Shown one piece after another: positions 7,527 to 15,386 of a stretch of DNA of 34,206 nucleotides (position 1 is its first letter; each line of letters starts with the position of its first letter). Under the pieces are notes generated by a model that saw only the letters and a list, made by a program, of their open reading frames with translations, searched no databases and had not been told where the DNA came from. The stretch is from Candidatus Faecousia excrementigallinarum (GTDB lineage Bacteria; Bacillota; Clostridia; Oscillospirales; Oscillospiraceae): contig DVFK01000012.1 in the NCBI GenBank assembly GCA_018713285.1, positions 1 through 34,206 on the forward strand, in the 5' to 3' direction. Position numbers and translations under genes: made by a program.

Positions 7527-8411
7527 TTATTTTGCAGGGGATTGGGATTCTTCCCCGTAGTGCTTTCCCCGGGAGAAGCCCCTGCCCCAGACCTCCGTTA
7601 CCCGGCTGACGATCATGAAGCAGTCCGGGTCGATCTCCCGGGCCAGCCGCTGGATCTTGGGCAGCTCATGGTTGGACACCACACTGAGGATCAGCTCCGT
7701 TTCCGTTTTCAGGTAACCGCCCTGGCCGTGAAGCAGGGTCACTCCCCGGTCCACCTGGGACAAAATAGCGGTGCGGATGGCGTCGGGCCGGGTGCTGACA
7801 ATCTTCACCTCAGTACGGCTGGTGCCCAGCAGCAGAACCCGGTTCAAGGCAAAAGAAATCACCATAATCAGCAGAATGCCGTAGAGCAAGTCCTCCATGG
7901 TATGGTGGAACATCTGGGCCAGGAGAATGCAGAAGTCAAAGGTCCACAGGCTCACCGACACCGGGATGTGGAAAAACCGGTTCAAAATCAGCGGCGGAAT
8001 GTCCATGCCGCCGGTGGAGGCACCGCCCCGCATCACCGCGCCCAGGGAAATCCCCAGTCCCAGCCCGGCAAACACCACATTCAGCAGTTCCTCCTCTGTA
8101 ATCCGCACATCGGGAAACAGCCCGTTAAGCACTTCCAGGGCAATGGGGTAAAACAGGGAGGAAAACACCGTGCTCAGGGCAAAGCGCTTCCCCAGGAACC
8201 ACCATCCCAGGCACAGCATCACCACATTAAAGCAAAAAATAAACCGGGAAATGGGAATCTGGGTCAGGCTGTTCACCGCCAGGGCAATGCCCGTGGTGCC
8301 GCAGCTGATCAGGCCCGCAGGCAGCAAAAACAACTTCACCGCCAGAGCATAGCCCACATTTCCCAGCACCACCAGTGCGAAGCCAATCCATCGGTTCGAG
8401 TTGCGTGTCAT
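7527..8411 (-). CDS. YitT family membrane protein (DUF2179)
   Basis: A 294-residue protein with five to six predicted membrane helices in its first 200 residues (for example GFALVVLGNVGYALAVKLF and ILLIMVISFALNRVLLL), a Gly-rich GGASTGGMDI stretch typical of YitT, and a C-terminal soluble DUF2179 domain from about 205 to 285. Homologues are widespread in Firmicutes, but their substrate or role is not established. The ribosome site GTGGAG lies very close to the ATG, so initiation may be weak. A promoter at 8541-8569 and a hairpin terminator at 8475-8510 lie upstream, which suggests control through the leader. Confidence 0.9.
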   Translation of the reverse strand: MTRNSNRWIGFALVVLGNVGYALAVKLFLLPAGLISCGTTGIALAVNSLTQIPISRFIFCFNVVMLCLGWWFLGKRFALSTVFSSLFYPIALEVLNGLFPDVRITEEELLNVVFAGLGLGISLGAVMRGGASTGGMDIPPLILNRFFHIPVSVSLWTFDFCILLAQMFHHTMEDLLYGILLIMVISFALNRVLLLGTSRTEVKIVSTRPDAIRTAILSQVDRGVTLLHGQGGYLKTETELILSVVSNHELPKIQRLAREIDPDCFMIVSRVTEVWGRGFSRGKHYGEESQSPAK

Positions 8412-8474
8412 TTCTCCACATCCTCACATCTGTTATCAATCTTCATGGGCGTGATTTTCGCCATGCTTCCGCAT

Positions 8475-8510
8475 GAAAAAACGTCTGTCAGAATTTTCCC
8501 TGACAGACGT
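8475..8510 (-). terminator. Hairpin terminator, either for the LysR gene or within the yitT leader
   Basis: Perfect 11-bp stem ACGTCTGTCAG (8481-8491) / CTGACAGACGT (8500-8510) with an 8-base loop, followed on the minus strand by TTTTTT. It lies about 60 bases after the LysR stop, but a strong promoter sits between that stop and the hairpin. Confidence 0.85.
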
Positions 8511-8540
8511 GGATCAAGGCATACCGCCCAATACATGATC

Positions 8541-8569
8541 AGTATACCCGAAAAAAGACAAAACGTCAA
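8541..8569 (-). promoter_or_regulatory. Promoter for the yitT leader or a small RNA
   Basis: On the minus strand TTGACG (8564-8569) and TATACT (8541-8546) are separated by 17 bases, close to consensus. Initiation near 8534 would put the terminator hairpin about 25 bases downstream and the yitT ATG about 120 bases downstream. Confidence 0.7.
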
Positions 8570-8572
8570 GAA

Positions 8573-9490
8573 TCAATCCGGAAATTTTCGATGCTGGGAC
8601 AAAACCCGGGTGGTAATCCGGATAAAATCCCGGATGTACATGGGGATGAACTCATCCTTGCGGTAGCACGCGTAAAAATGCCGGTAGTTTTCGTAATCCT
8701 TCAACTTGAAGAACTCCCCCCGATGCTGGTGCACGTAGTCATCCACATAGATGTCGGACAGGACCATGCAGGCCCCTGCCTCCACCGCCACCCGGCGGCC
8801 CACCTCCAGGGAGTCCGTCTCCAACAGCACATGGGGCGCAAAGCCATAGCGCCGGAACAGTTTGTCCTGCACCACCCGGGAAGAGTGTCCTTTGGTCAGG
8901 CAGACATAGCTGTCCCCTTCGGTATCGGTAAGGGAAATGGCCTTTCCTGACCGGAAGCGTTTGGCAGTAGCGGAATCCCGGCCCGCCAGAATCCCCACAT
9001 TTTCCTTTTCAATCAGCTCATAGGCCAGGTTGGTGCTGGTGGACTCCAAAGCCGCCAGGGCCAGGTCGATACTGCCGCTTTGGAGCAGTTCCTCCAAAGT
9101 AGCCGAGCCACTTTCCGTCAGTTCCAGATTCACATTGGGGTACATGGGAACAAAAATGGGCAGCACCAACGGCATCACCTGCATGGCCCGGGTGACGCTG
9201 ATTCCCAGCCGCAGCCGTCCGGCATGCTCCTGTTTGATTTCCTTGAGCTGACTTTCCAGCTCGCTGTTGGCCGCCAGAATCCGCTCGGCGGCGTAGAGGT
9301 ATTTTTCCCCGGCGTAGGTCAGCCGCAGCGGCGAGGTACTCCGGTCAAAAATGGGCAGGCCGATCTCCTGCTCGATCTGCCGGAGCATCTGACTGAGAGA
9401 AGGCTGGCTGACAAACAGTTTTTTTGCCGCTGCGGTGATACTTCCGCACTCAGCAATGGTCTTGACATACTGTGCCTGTTTCAGGTTCAT
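8573..9490 (-). CDS. LysR-family regulator, probable citrate-locus regulator
   Basis: A 305-residue LysR-type regulator. The winged-helix domain (1-60) carries CGSITAAAKKLFVSQPSLSQMLRQIEQ, followed by the usual linker helix and an effector-binding domain of the periplasmic-binding type (about 90-300). A GAGGAGAG ribosome site precedes ATG 9490. It is transcribed away from citD, the classic LysR arrangement in which the protein binds the shared region and controls both genes. The inferred target is therefore the citrate operon, possibly with citrate or a breakdown product as co-inducer. Confidence 0.92.
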   Translation of the reverse strand: MNLKQAQYVKTIAECGSITAAAKKLFVSQPSLSQMLRQIEQEIGLPIFDRSTSPLRLTYAGEKYLYAAERILAANSELESQLKEIKQEHAGRLRLGISVTRAMQVMPLVLPIFVPMYPNVNLELTESGSATLEELLQSGSIDLALAALESTSTNLAYELIEKENVGILAGRDSATAKRFRSGKAISLTDTEGDSYVCLTKGHSSRVVQDKLFRRYGFAPHVLLETDSLEVGRRVAVEAGACMVLSDIYVDDYVHQHRGEFFKLKDYENYRHFYACYRKDEFIPMYIRDFIRITTRVLSQHRKFPD

Positions 9491-9549
9491 AATTTCTCTC
9501 CTCTAAATTGGCAGATCCGCACAAACAGCATTATATTTCCTTTATTTAT

Positions 9550-9577
9550 ATCATAATATTTTTCCTATAATTGTCAA
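9550..9577 (-). promoter_or_regulatory. Promoter of the LysR gene
   Basis: On the minus strand a perfect TTGACA (9572-9577), a 16-base spacer and TATGAT (9550-9555) within a very AT-rich stretch. Confidence 0.65.
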
Positions 9578-9591
9578 GAAAAATGTCGATT

Positions 9592-9609
9592 CATAGTACG
9601 AAGATTATG
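9592..9609. promoter_or_regulatory. Candidate LysR operator between lysR and citD
   Basis: CATA (9592-9595) and TATG (9606-9609) form an interrupted dyad with a 10-base centre, the general shape of LysR-type recognition sites. It lies between the two divergent promoters, about 22 bases upstream of the citD -35 box. Confidence 0.4.
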
Positions 9610-9630
9610 TGCTCAATAAAAAGTATATAT

Positions 9631-9659
9631 TTGAAATTATATTGAAAAAGTCGTAAACT
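9631..9659 (+). promoter_or_regulatory. Promoter of the citDEF operon
   Basis: TTGAAA (9631-9636), a 17-base spacer and TAAACT (9654-9659). The -10 is imperfect, which fits an activator-dependent promoter. citD starts 37 bases after it, behind a CGGAGGAG ribosome site. Confidence 0.55.
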
Positions 9660-9696
9660 GTGTTTAACGAAAAAATGAACGAACGGAGGAGCTAAC

Positions 9697-9996
9697 ATGG
9701 AAATTCAGAAATCCGCATCCGCCGGCACTCTGGAATCCAGCGATTGCCTGGTCACCGTGGAGCCCGGCAACGGCATTTCCCTGGAGCTGAGCAGCAGCGT
9801 GATGAACCAGTACGGCCGTCAGATCAAGGCCACTGTCCTGGATACCCTGCAGCGGCTGGGCGTAGAAAACGCCGCCGTCACCGTGGTGGACAAGGGTGCC
9901 CTGGACTGCACCCTGAAAGCCCGGGTGGAGTGTGCCGTGTTCCGCAGCTGCGATGCTTCCGCATCCAACATTCCCTGGGGAGGTGCTGTCAGATGA
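9697..9996 (+). CDS. citD: Citrate lyase acyl carrier protein (gamma subunit)
   Basis: A 99-residue small subunit of citrate lyase. The motif AGTLESSD carries Ser14, the expected attachment site of the phosphoribosyl-dephospho-CoA arm that carries the acetyl or citryl group between the other subunits. The DKGALDCTLKARVE segment is also characteristic. Length is normal. It is the first gene of the locus and its stop overlaps citE (ATGA). The fused citXG gene downstream should supply its prosthetic group, and citC should acetylate it. Confidence 0.96.
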   Translation: MEIQKSASAGTLESSDCLVTVEPGNGISLELSSSVMNQYGRQIKATVLDTLQRLGVENAAVTVVDKGALDCTLKARVECAVFRSCDASASNIPWGGAVR

Positions 9997-10907
9997 TCAA
10001 ACGTCCCAAGCCCGAACGGTTCCGGCTGCGCCGGACCATGATGTTCATGAACGCACAGAAGCCCGGCCTGATCAAAGACGCTTATATCTACGGCTGCGAC
10101 TCCATTATGCTGGACCTGGAGGACGCCGTGGCGGAAAACCAGAAGGACGCCGCCCGGTTCAGCCTGTACCACGCCCTGACCACCATTGACTATGGCTCTA
10201 CCGAAGTCATCGTCCGGATCAACGGACTGGACACCCCCCATTGGCAGGAAGATGTCCGGGTCTGTGTGGCCGGCGGCGCCGACGGCATCCGCATTGCCAA
10301 GTGCGAAAGCGCCCAGGATGTCCACACCATTGAGGCCGCTGTGGAAGCTGCCGAAAAGGAATTCGGCGTTGAAGTGGGCCGCACTCTGCTGATGGCCGCA
10401 CTGGAAAGCCCCAAGGGCATCCTGAACGCCTATGAGATCTGCGCCGCTTCCGACCGGATGTTCGGCGTGGCAATCTCCGGCGGTGACTTCCGCAAGTGCA
10501 TGCAGACCACCTTCCAGCCCGACGGCGTGGATATGCTTGCCGCCCGGGGACAGATGCTGCTGGCGGCAAGAGCGGCCGGAATCCAGTGCTTCGACACCGT
10601 GTTCACCAACCTGGACGACGAGGAAGGCTTCCGGGCCGAGGTTCTGCAGAACAAGGCCATGGGCTTTGACGGCAAGAGCCTGATCAACCCCAAGCAGATC
10701 CGCTTTGTACACCAGGTGTTCGCACCCACCGAAAAAGAAATCCGTCAGGCGGAGAAGATCGTCCGGGCCTTCGAGGAGCAGTCCAAGGCCGGTGTGGGCG
10801 TGTTCACCGTGGACGGCAAGATGATTGACGTGGCCTTTATTCCCGGCGCCCGGCGGACGCTGCGGCTGGCCAAGGCCTGCGGTATGTATGAGGGGGATCT
10901 GGTATGA
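9993..10907 (+). CDS. citE: Citrate lyase beta subunit (citryl-ACP lyase)
   Basis: A 304-residue HpcH/HpaI-family protein that cleaves citryl-ACP to oxaloacetate and acetyl-ACP. I start at ATG 9993, which overlaps the citD stop; the open frame extends further upstream only as a shadow of citD. Visible features include the RRTMMF N-terminus, SIMLDLEDAV with metal-binding acidic residues, VIVRINGLDT (active-site Arg), a GIRIAKCES strand and FDGKSLINPKQI near the C-terminus. Length and motifs are normal. Overlaps at both ends imply strict co-translation with citD and citF. Confidence 0.96.
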   Translation: MIKRPKPERFRLRRTMMFMNAQKPGLIKDAYIYGCDSIMLDLEDAVAENQKDAARFSLYHALTTIDYGSTEVIVRINGLDTPHWQEDVRVCVAGGADGIRIAKCESAQDVHTIEAAVEAAEKEFGVEVGRTLLMAALESPKGILNAYEICAASDRMFGVAISGGDFRKCMQTTFQPDGVDMLAARGQMLLAARAAGIQCFDTVFTNLDDEEGFRAEVLQNKAMGFDGKSLINPKQIRFVHQVFAPTEKEIRQAEKIVRAFEEQSKAGVGVFTVDGKMIDVAFIPGARRTLRLAKACGMYEGDLV

Positions 10908-12460
10908 AAAATGCAGTAGGACGTGAAATTCCTGATTTCCTGCTGGTAAACGGCAAGGAAGTGTATCAGGGCAAGCAGTACATGGACGGCAAATACATCC
11001 AGAAGGCTGCCCCCCGCACCCGCCGGTACGAGAAGCCCCAGGAAAGCAAGATCGTGGCAACCCTGGCTGACGCCCTGCGTCAGTGCGGCGCCAAGAGCGG
11101 CATGACCTTCTCCTTCCACCACCACCTCCGGGACGGAGACTTCGTGGTGAACATGGTCATGAAGGCCGCCATTGAAGAGCTGGGCCTGGATAACCTGACC
11201 ATTGCCGCCACCTCTCTGGGCAACGCCCATGATCCCATCGCCGACTACATCGAGCAGGGCAAGGTCGTGGGCATCCAGACCTCGGGCATCCGGGGCCGGA
11301 TGGGCGAAGTGGTCTCCGCAGGCAAGCTGAAGACTCCCGCCATCATCCGCAGCCACGGCGGACGCCCCCGTGCCATTGAAGCCGGCGAAGTTCACATCGA
11401 CATCGCCTTCGTGGCCGCCCCCACCTCCGACTGTGTGGGCAACTGCCGGGGCATCGGCGGCAAGTCCAACTGCGGCAGCCTGGGCTACGCCATGACCGAC
11501 GCCAAGTATGCCGACCATGTGGTAGTCGTCACCGACTGTCTGGTGGACTTCCCCAACTTCCCCGCTTCCGTGGAAGCCATTGACGTGGACGCCGTGGTGG
11601 TGGTGGATTCCATCGGCAACCCCAAGAAGATCGCCTCCGCCGCTGCCCGGATCAGTCAGAATCCCCGGGATCTGATGATGGCGGAAAACGTGGCCAAGGT
11701 GATCGCCGCCACCCCCTATTTCAAAGACGGCTTCTCCTTCCAGACCGGCGTGGGCGGCCCCTCCCTGGCAGCGAACCTCTTCCTGGAGAAGTACATGGAC
11801 GAGCGGGGCATCAAGATGGGCTGGGCCATCGGCGGCATCTGCGGCCCCATGGTGGAACTGCTGAAGAAAGGCAAGGTCGGCAAGGTCATCGACGTGCAGG
11901 ACTTTGACCTGGATGCGGTCAACTCCATCAATCAGACCCCCGGACACTATGAGATGTCTGCCTCCCAGTACGCCAACCCCGCCAACAAGGGTGCTTTCGT
12001 CAACAAGCTGGACTTCGTGGTCCTGGCGGCTCTGGAAATCGACACCGGATTCAACGTCAACGTGCTCACCGGCTCTGACGGTGTGCTCCGGGGCGCCCCC
12101 GGTGGTCACCCCGACACCGCTGCCGGCAGCAAGGTGTGCGTCATCGTCACCCCCTTGACACGGGGCCGGATGGCAACCGTCTGCGAGAAAGTTGTCACCG
12201 TCACAACTCCCGGCGACTGTGTGGACGTGCTGGTCACCGATTACGGCATCGCCGTGAACCCCTTGCGTCCTGACCTGATCGAATGCCTGGACAAGGCCGG
12301 CATCCCCCACGTCACCATCGAGAGTCTGAAGGAAAAAGCCTACTCCCTGGTGGGCCGCCCCGATGATCTGGAGTGGGAAGACAAGGTGGTTGCGGTTCTG
12401 GAAGCCCGGGACGGCACCATCCTGGACGTGGTCCGGAAAATCAAGCCCCTGGAGCTGTAA
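10904..12460 (+). CDS. citF: Citrate lyase alpha subunit (citrate:acetyl-ACP transferase)
   Basis: A 518-residue alpha subunit, which swaps acetyl for citryl on the acyl carrier protein. Typical segments are GKTFSFHHHLRDGD-like MTFSFHHHLRDGD near residue 70, GIQTSGIRGRMGE, SHGGRPRAIEAGE, and the Gly-rich FQTGVGGPSLA and NVLTGSDGVLRGAPGGHPD. It starts inside the citE stop (ATGA) and has the usual family length. It completes the three-subunit enzyme. A 264-base gap with a hairpin and a possible small ORF separates it from the transporter gene. Confidence 0.97.
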   Translation: MKNAVGREIPDFLLVNGKEVYQGKQYMDGKYIQKAAPRTRRYEKPQESKIVATLADALRQCGAKSGMTFSFHHHLRDGDFVVNMVMKAAIEELGLDNLTIAATSLGNAHDPIADYIEQGKVVGIQTSGIRGRMGEVVSAGKLKTPAIIRSHGGRPRAIEAGEVHIDIAFVAAPTSDCVGNCRGIGGKSNCGSLGYAMTDAKYADHVVVVTDCLVDFPNFPASVEAIDVDAVVVVDSIGNPKKIASAAARISQNPRDLMMAENVAKVIAATPYFKDGFSFQTGVGGPSLAANLFLEKYMDERGIKMGWAIGGICGPMVELLKKGKVGKVIDVQDFDLDAVNSINQTPGHYEMSASQYANPANKGAFVNKLDFVVLAALEIDTGFNVNVLTGSDGVLRGAPGGHPDTAAGSKVCVIVTPLTRGRMATVCEKVVTVTTPGDCVDVLVTDYGIAVNPLRPDLIECLDKAGIPHVTIESLKEKAYSLVGRPDDLEWEDKVVAVLEARDGTILDVVRKIKPLEL

Positions 12461-12474
12461 AAAACGTCCTCTAC

Positions 12475-12490
12475 CGGGAGTTTTCCCGGA
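12475..12490 (+). promoter_or_regulatory. Hairpin masking the ribosome site of the small ORF before citM
   Basis: CCGGGA (12475-12480), loop GTTT and TCCCGG (12485-12490). The 3' arm covers the first bases of GGAGG (12489-12493), the ribosome site of a 17-codon ORF, so folding would limit its translation. No T run follows, so it is not a classic terminator. Confidence 0.5.
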
Positions 12491-12499
12491 GGAAATAGC

Positions 12500-12553
12500 A
12501 TGGCCAGACAGTCCGGCAGAGAAGACAGGCAGCCGGTACCCAAACAATTCTAA
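12500..12553 (+). CDS. Possible 17-residue leader peptide upstream of citM
   Basis: ATG 12500 lies six bases after GGAGG and opens a 17-codon frame ending in TAA at 12551-12553. The product is rich in Arg and Gln and has no hydrophobic segment. Its position between citF and the citrate transporter, with the ribosome site held in a hairpin, suggests a leader peptide or a translational spacer. Chance occurrence is quite possible for an ORF this short. Confidence 0.3.
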   Translation: MARQSGREDRQPVPKQF

Positions 12554-12724
12554 CTCGGTATTCAATTTTGTCACTTCTCCTCCTCTCACCGACTGCCCTC
12601 TTCTCTGACCCGTCTGTGCTGTCCTGCCTGCGTATCCCGGTCAATTCAAAAAATGGAACTTGAACACGGAATACCGGAGCCGATGCCCAAGTTCCGCCAA
12701 ATCAAATTAGGAGGAACTATCCCA

Positions 12725-14116
12725 ATGACCATGACAATCATCGCATGGGCAATGATCATTGTCTTCCTGGCACTGGTCATGACCAAAAAAATGCAGCCGT
12801 TCACGGCCCTGCTGCTGGTACCGCTGGTATTTACCCTGCTGGGTGCCTTCCTGGGCCAGTACACCGAGCTGGTTGCCGCCGCCAATGGAGTGGATGCCGC
12901 CAGCGTGACCCTGTGGGATCAGATTCTGATCATCGGCGACTGGACGGTGGCCGGCGTACAGCAGACCGCCAACACCGGCATTATGCTGCTGTTCGCCATT
13001 TTGTACTTCGCCATCATGCTCAACGCCGGTCTGTTTGACCCCGTCACCCGGGCCATGATCCGTTTTGCCAAGGGCGATCCCGTGAAGGTGCTGCTGGGCA
13101 CCGCCATTGTGGCCGCCTGTGTCTCCCTGAACGGCGACGGCACCACCACGACCCTGATCTGCTGCACCGCGTTTATTCCCATCTATAAAAAGCTGAACCT
13201 GAAAATGATGAACCTGGGTGTTCTGGTGATCCTGATGAACACCATCATGAACCTGCTGCCCTGGGGCGGCCCCACCGCCCGTGTGATCTCCGTGCTGCAG
13301 GGTCAGCCCGGTGTGGACGAGCAGACCATTCTGCGTGCCCTGATTCCCGGCATGGTGGTCTCCGTGATTTACATGCTGGGCGTGGCCGTGTACCTGGGCA
13401 TGAAGGAGCGCAAGAGAGTGGGCATTCAAAACCTGTCCGCAGAAGACCTCTCCGCTCTGATGGCTCCGGAGTCCCCCGAGGATGCCGCCCTGAAGCGTCC
13501 CAAGAATGTGTGGATCAACGCCATCATGACCATCGCCATTGTGGTGATGCTGGTGCTGGGCACCTTCCCCTCCATGTTCCTGTTCCTGGTTGGCACTGGT
13601 CTGGCCCTGATGATTAACTACAAGACCATCAAGGAGCAGAAGGCCCGGATCTCCGACAACGCAGGCGACGCCCTGCAGGTGGTTATCCTGGTGTTCGCCG
13701 CCGGCATCTTCATGGGTCTGTTCACCAACTCCGGTATGTCCGACGCCCTGGCCGCCAGCCTGATCTCCCTGATCCCGCCTCAGCTGGGCCGTCTGTGGGG
13801 CCTCATCATGGCGATTGTCTCCGCCCCCGGTACCTTCCTGCTGTCCAATGACGCCTTCTACTACGGTGTTCTGCCTGTGTTCGCCGAGGCCGGTTACTCC
13901 TACGGCTTCACCGCTCTGGAGATTGGCACCGCTTCCCTGCTGGGCCAGGCCTTCCACCTGCTCAGCCCCCTGGTTGCCTTCATCTACCTGCTGCTGAACC
14001 TGACCGGACTGGACATGGGCGAGTGGCAGAGAGAGTCCGCCAAGTGGGCTGTGGGCATCTTCGTGATCTTCATCGCCATGGCTGCCATCACCGGCATCGT
14101 GCCGCTGATGAAGTAA
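12725..14116 (+). CDS. CitMHS-family citrate/metal:H+ symporter
   Basis: A 463-residue membrane protein of the CitMHS family, whose characterised members (Bacillus CitM and CitH) import citrate complexed with Mg2+, Ca2+ or similar ions. I start at ATG 12725, ten bases after AGGAGG (12709-12714). About twelve membrane helices are visible. Characteristic segments are NAGLFDPVTRAMIRFAKGDP, SLNGDGTTTTLICC and NLLPWGGPTARV, the last two in the re-entrant or substrate region. Its place directly after citDEF strongly supports citrate as substrate. A strong terminator follows. Confidence 0.93.
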   Translation: MTMTIIAWAMIIVFLALVMTKKMQPFTALLLVPLVFTLLGAFLGQYTELVAAANGVDAASVTLWDQILIIGDWTVAGVQQTANTGIMLLFAILYFAIMLNAGLFDPVTRAMIRFAKGDPVKVLLGTAIVAACVSLNGDGTTTTLICCTAFIPIYKKLNLKMMNLGVLVILMNTIMNLLPWGGPTARVISVLQGQPGVDEQTILRALIPGMVVSVIYMLGVAVYLGMKERKRVGIQNLSAEDLSALMAPESPEDAALKRPKNVWINAIMTIAIVVMLVLGTFPSMFLFLVGTGLALMINYKTIKEQKARISDNAGDALQVVILVFAAGIFMGLFTNSGMSDALAASLISLIPPQLGRLWGLIMAIVSAPGTFLLSNDAFYYGVLPVFAEAGYSYGFTALEIGTASLLGQAFHLLSPLVAFIYLLLNLTGLDMGEWQRESAKWAVGIFVIFIAMAAITGIVPLMK

Positions 14117-14150
14117 TTCCCAGGATCTTTTCGCTTCGTCTCCTCCATTG

Positions 14151-14192
14151 CGCCCCGGCTGCCCGAATTCCTCCGGGCAACCGGGGCGTTTC
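14151..14192 (+). terminator. Terminator after the citrate transporter
   Basis: CGCCCCGG (14151-14158) pairs with CCGGGGCG (14181-14188), with an inner GCCCG/CGGGC stem, followed by TTTCTT. It separates citDEF-citM from the downstream chrA-like, citC and citXG genes. Confidence 0.85.
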
Positions 14193-14196
14193 TTCA

Positions 14197-14225
14197 TTGC
14201 AAAGCCCTTAAAATCGTGGTATAAT
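14197..14225 (+). promoter_or_regulatory. Promoter of the chrA-like/citC/citXG group
   Basis: TTGCAA (14197-14202), a 17-base spacer and TATAAT (14220-14225), immediately after the citM terminator. The second half of the citrate locus therefore probably has its own transcript. Confidence 0.75.
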
Positions 14226-14262
14226 CCCATCAGTATACAGAAATTTAGAGGTGGTTTATACG

Positions 14263-14832
14263 TTGTCATTGAAAGAATACACCGTGCTGCTGGGGGAGTT
14301 CTTCCGGTTCGGATGCTTCACCTTTGGCGGCGGCTGGAGCATTATCGCCCAGATGCAGCAATTGTACGTAGAAAAAAAGAAAACCCTGACCTCTCAGGAG
14401 CTGCTGGATCTGACCAGCGTAGCGAAGAGTCTTCCCGGTGTTATGATTTCCAACGTAGCCATGCTCTACGGCTATCGGGTGGGTGGTTTGCCCGGAGGAT
14501 TGATTTGTGTGTTCGGAATGTGCTTCCCCCCAATGCTGGTGCTGATCGTCATCAGCTTCTTCTACCAGGCCTTCCGGACCAACTACTGGGTCATGGCTGC
14601 CATGGAAGGAATGCAGGCCGCCGTGGTGCCCATCATTCTGGGTGCCGCCGTGGGTCTTGCCAAGGGCAGCGTTCAGTACCCGCCCTGCTACGCCATCGTG
14701 GCAATCTGTCTGGGACTGTACCTGTTCACCTCCGTCAATCCCATTGTGCTGGTGCTGATCGGCGTGGTATCCGGCCTGATTGTGGGCACGGTCTACGCCG
14801 GAAAGGAGGCAAAGAAACATGGTGCTGCTTAA
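14263..14832 (+). CDS. ChrA-type transporter, first half-size subunit
   Basis: About 189 residues, one CHR domain of the chromate transporter family. I prefer TTG 14263 because AGAGGTGG lies about nine bases upstream; GTG 14251 would add four residues with a poorer site. Family features are the N-terminal FFRFGCFTFGGGW motif, a PGVMISNVAMLYGYRVGG segment (related to the usual PGP...N...GYR) and five or six membrane helices. Half-size CHR proteins work as heterodimers of two adjacent genes. Chromate export is the classic function, but the natural substrate here is unknown. It overlaps its partner by 14 bases. Confidence 0.88.
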   Translation: MSLKEYTVLLGEFFRFGCFTFGGGWSIIAQMQQLYVEKKKTLTSQELLDLTSVAKSLPGVMISNVAMLYGYRVGGLPGGLICVFGMCFPPMLVLIVISFFYQAFRTNYWVMAAMEGMQAAVVPIILGAAVGLAKGSVQYPPCYAIVAICLGLYLFTSVNPIVLVLIGVVSGLIVGTVYAGKEAKKHGAA

Positions 14833-15364
14833 GCTGTACTGGAGCTTTCTGCTCATCGGATTCGGCAGCTTCGGCGGCTTGTCCATGATTCCCCAGATCT
14901 CCAACGAGGTTCTCGGCCACGGCTGGATGACCGTGGACCAGGTGACGGATATCGTAGCCATCGCGGAGATGACCCCTGGTCCTCTGGGCCTGAACTGCGC
15001 CACCTTTGCCGGAATGCAGGCTGCCGGAATCCCCGGAGCCATCGCCGCCAATCTGGGTACCCTGACGCCCAGTCTGACGCTGTGCGCACTGGCAGCGGTA
15101 TGCTTCCAGCGATTCAAGGACAGCTCCGTCATGCAGCGGATTCTGGTGGGTGTCCGTCCTGCCTGCTTCGGCATGGTGCTGGGCGTTCTGATTTCCCTGA
15201 GCATGAGCAACTATTTTCTTGCCGGCAGTGTCCACATTCCCAGCGTGATCATTGGTATTGTGGACGCAGTGCTGCTGTTGAAATTCAAAGTCAGCATTCC
15301 CAAGCTGTTGATTCTCAGCGCCCTGTCCGGTCTGCTGATTTTCGGCGTGCTGGGCTTTGCCTGA
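14819..15364 (+). CDS. ChrA-type transporter, second half-size subunit
   Basis: A 181-residue CHR-domain protein starting at ATG 14819, behind AGGAGG (14804-14809), inside the end of its partner gene. It has the FGSFGGLSMIPQI motif near residue 15 and a canonical EMTPGPLGLNCATFAG segment, plus several membrane helices. With the preceding gene it forms the split, heterodimeric form of a chromate-type transporter. Together they occupy a slot between the citrate transporter and citC, so an oxyanion or organic-anion role linked to citrate use is conceivable but unproven. Confidence 0.88.
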   Translation: MVLLKLYWSFLLIGFGSFGGLSMIPQISNEVLGHGWMTVDQVTDIVAIAEMTPGPLGLNCATFAGMQAAGIPGAIAANLGTLTPSLTLCALAAVCFQRFKDSSVMQRILVGVRPACFGMVLGVLISLSMSNYFLAGSVHIPSVIIGIVDAVLLLKFKVSIPKLLILSALSGLLIFGVLGFA

Positions 15365-15386
15365 ACTGACAAAAGGAGGACAATCC

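Noticed and set aside
10745..12589. A 614-codon open frame antisense to citE/citF
   Set aside because: It is a shadow of the high-GC coding strand: His/Gly/Asp-rich, no ribosome site, no domain, and opposite a certain gene.
12707..14269. A 520-codon open frame antisense to the citrate transporter
   Set aside because: Very rich in Gln/His/Gly, as expected from the complement of membrane-protein codons; no start signal or recognisable fold.
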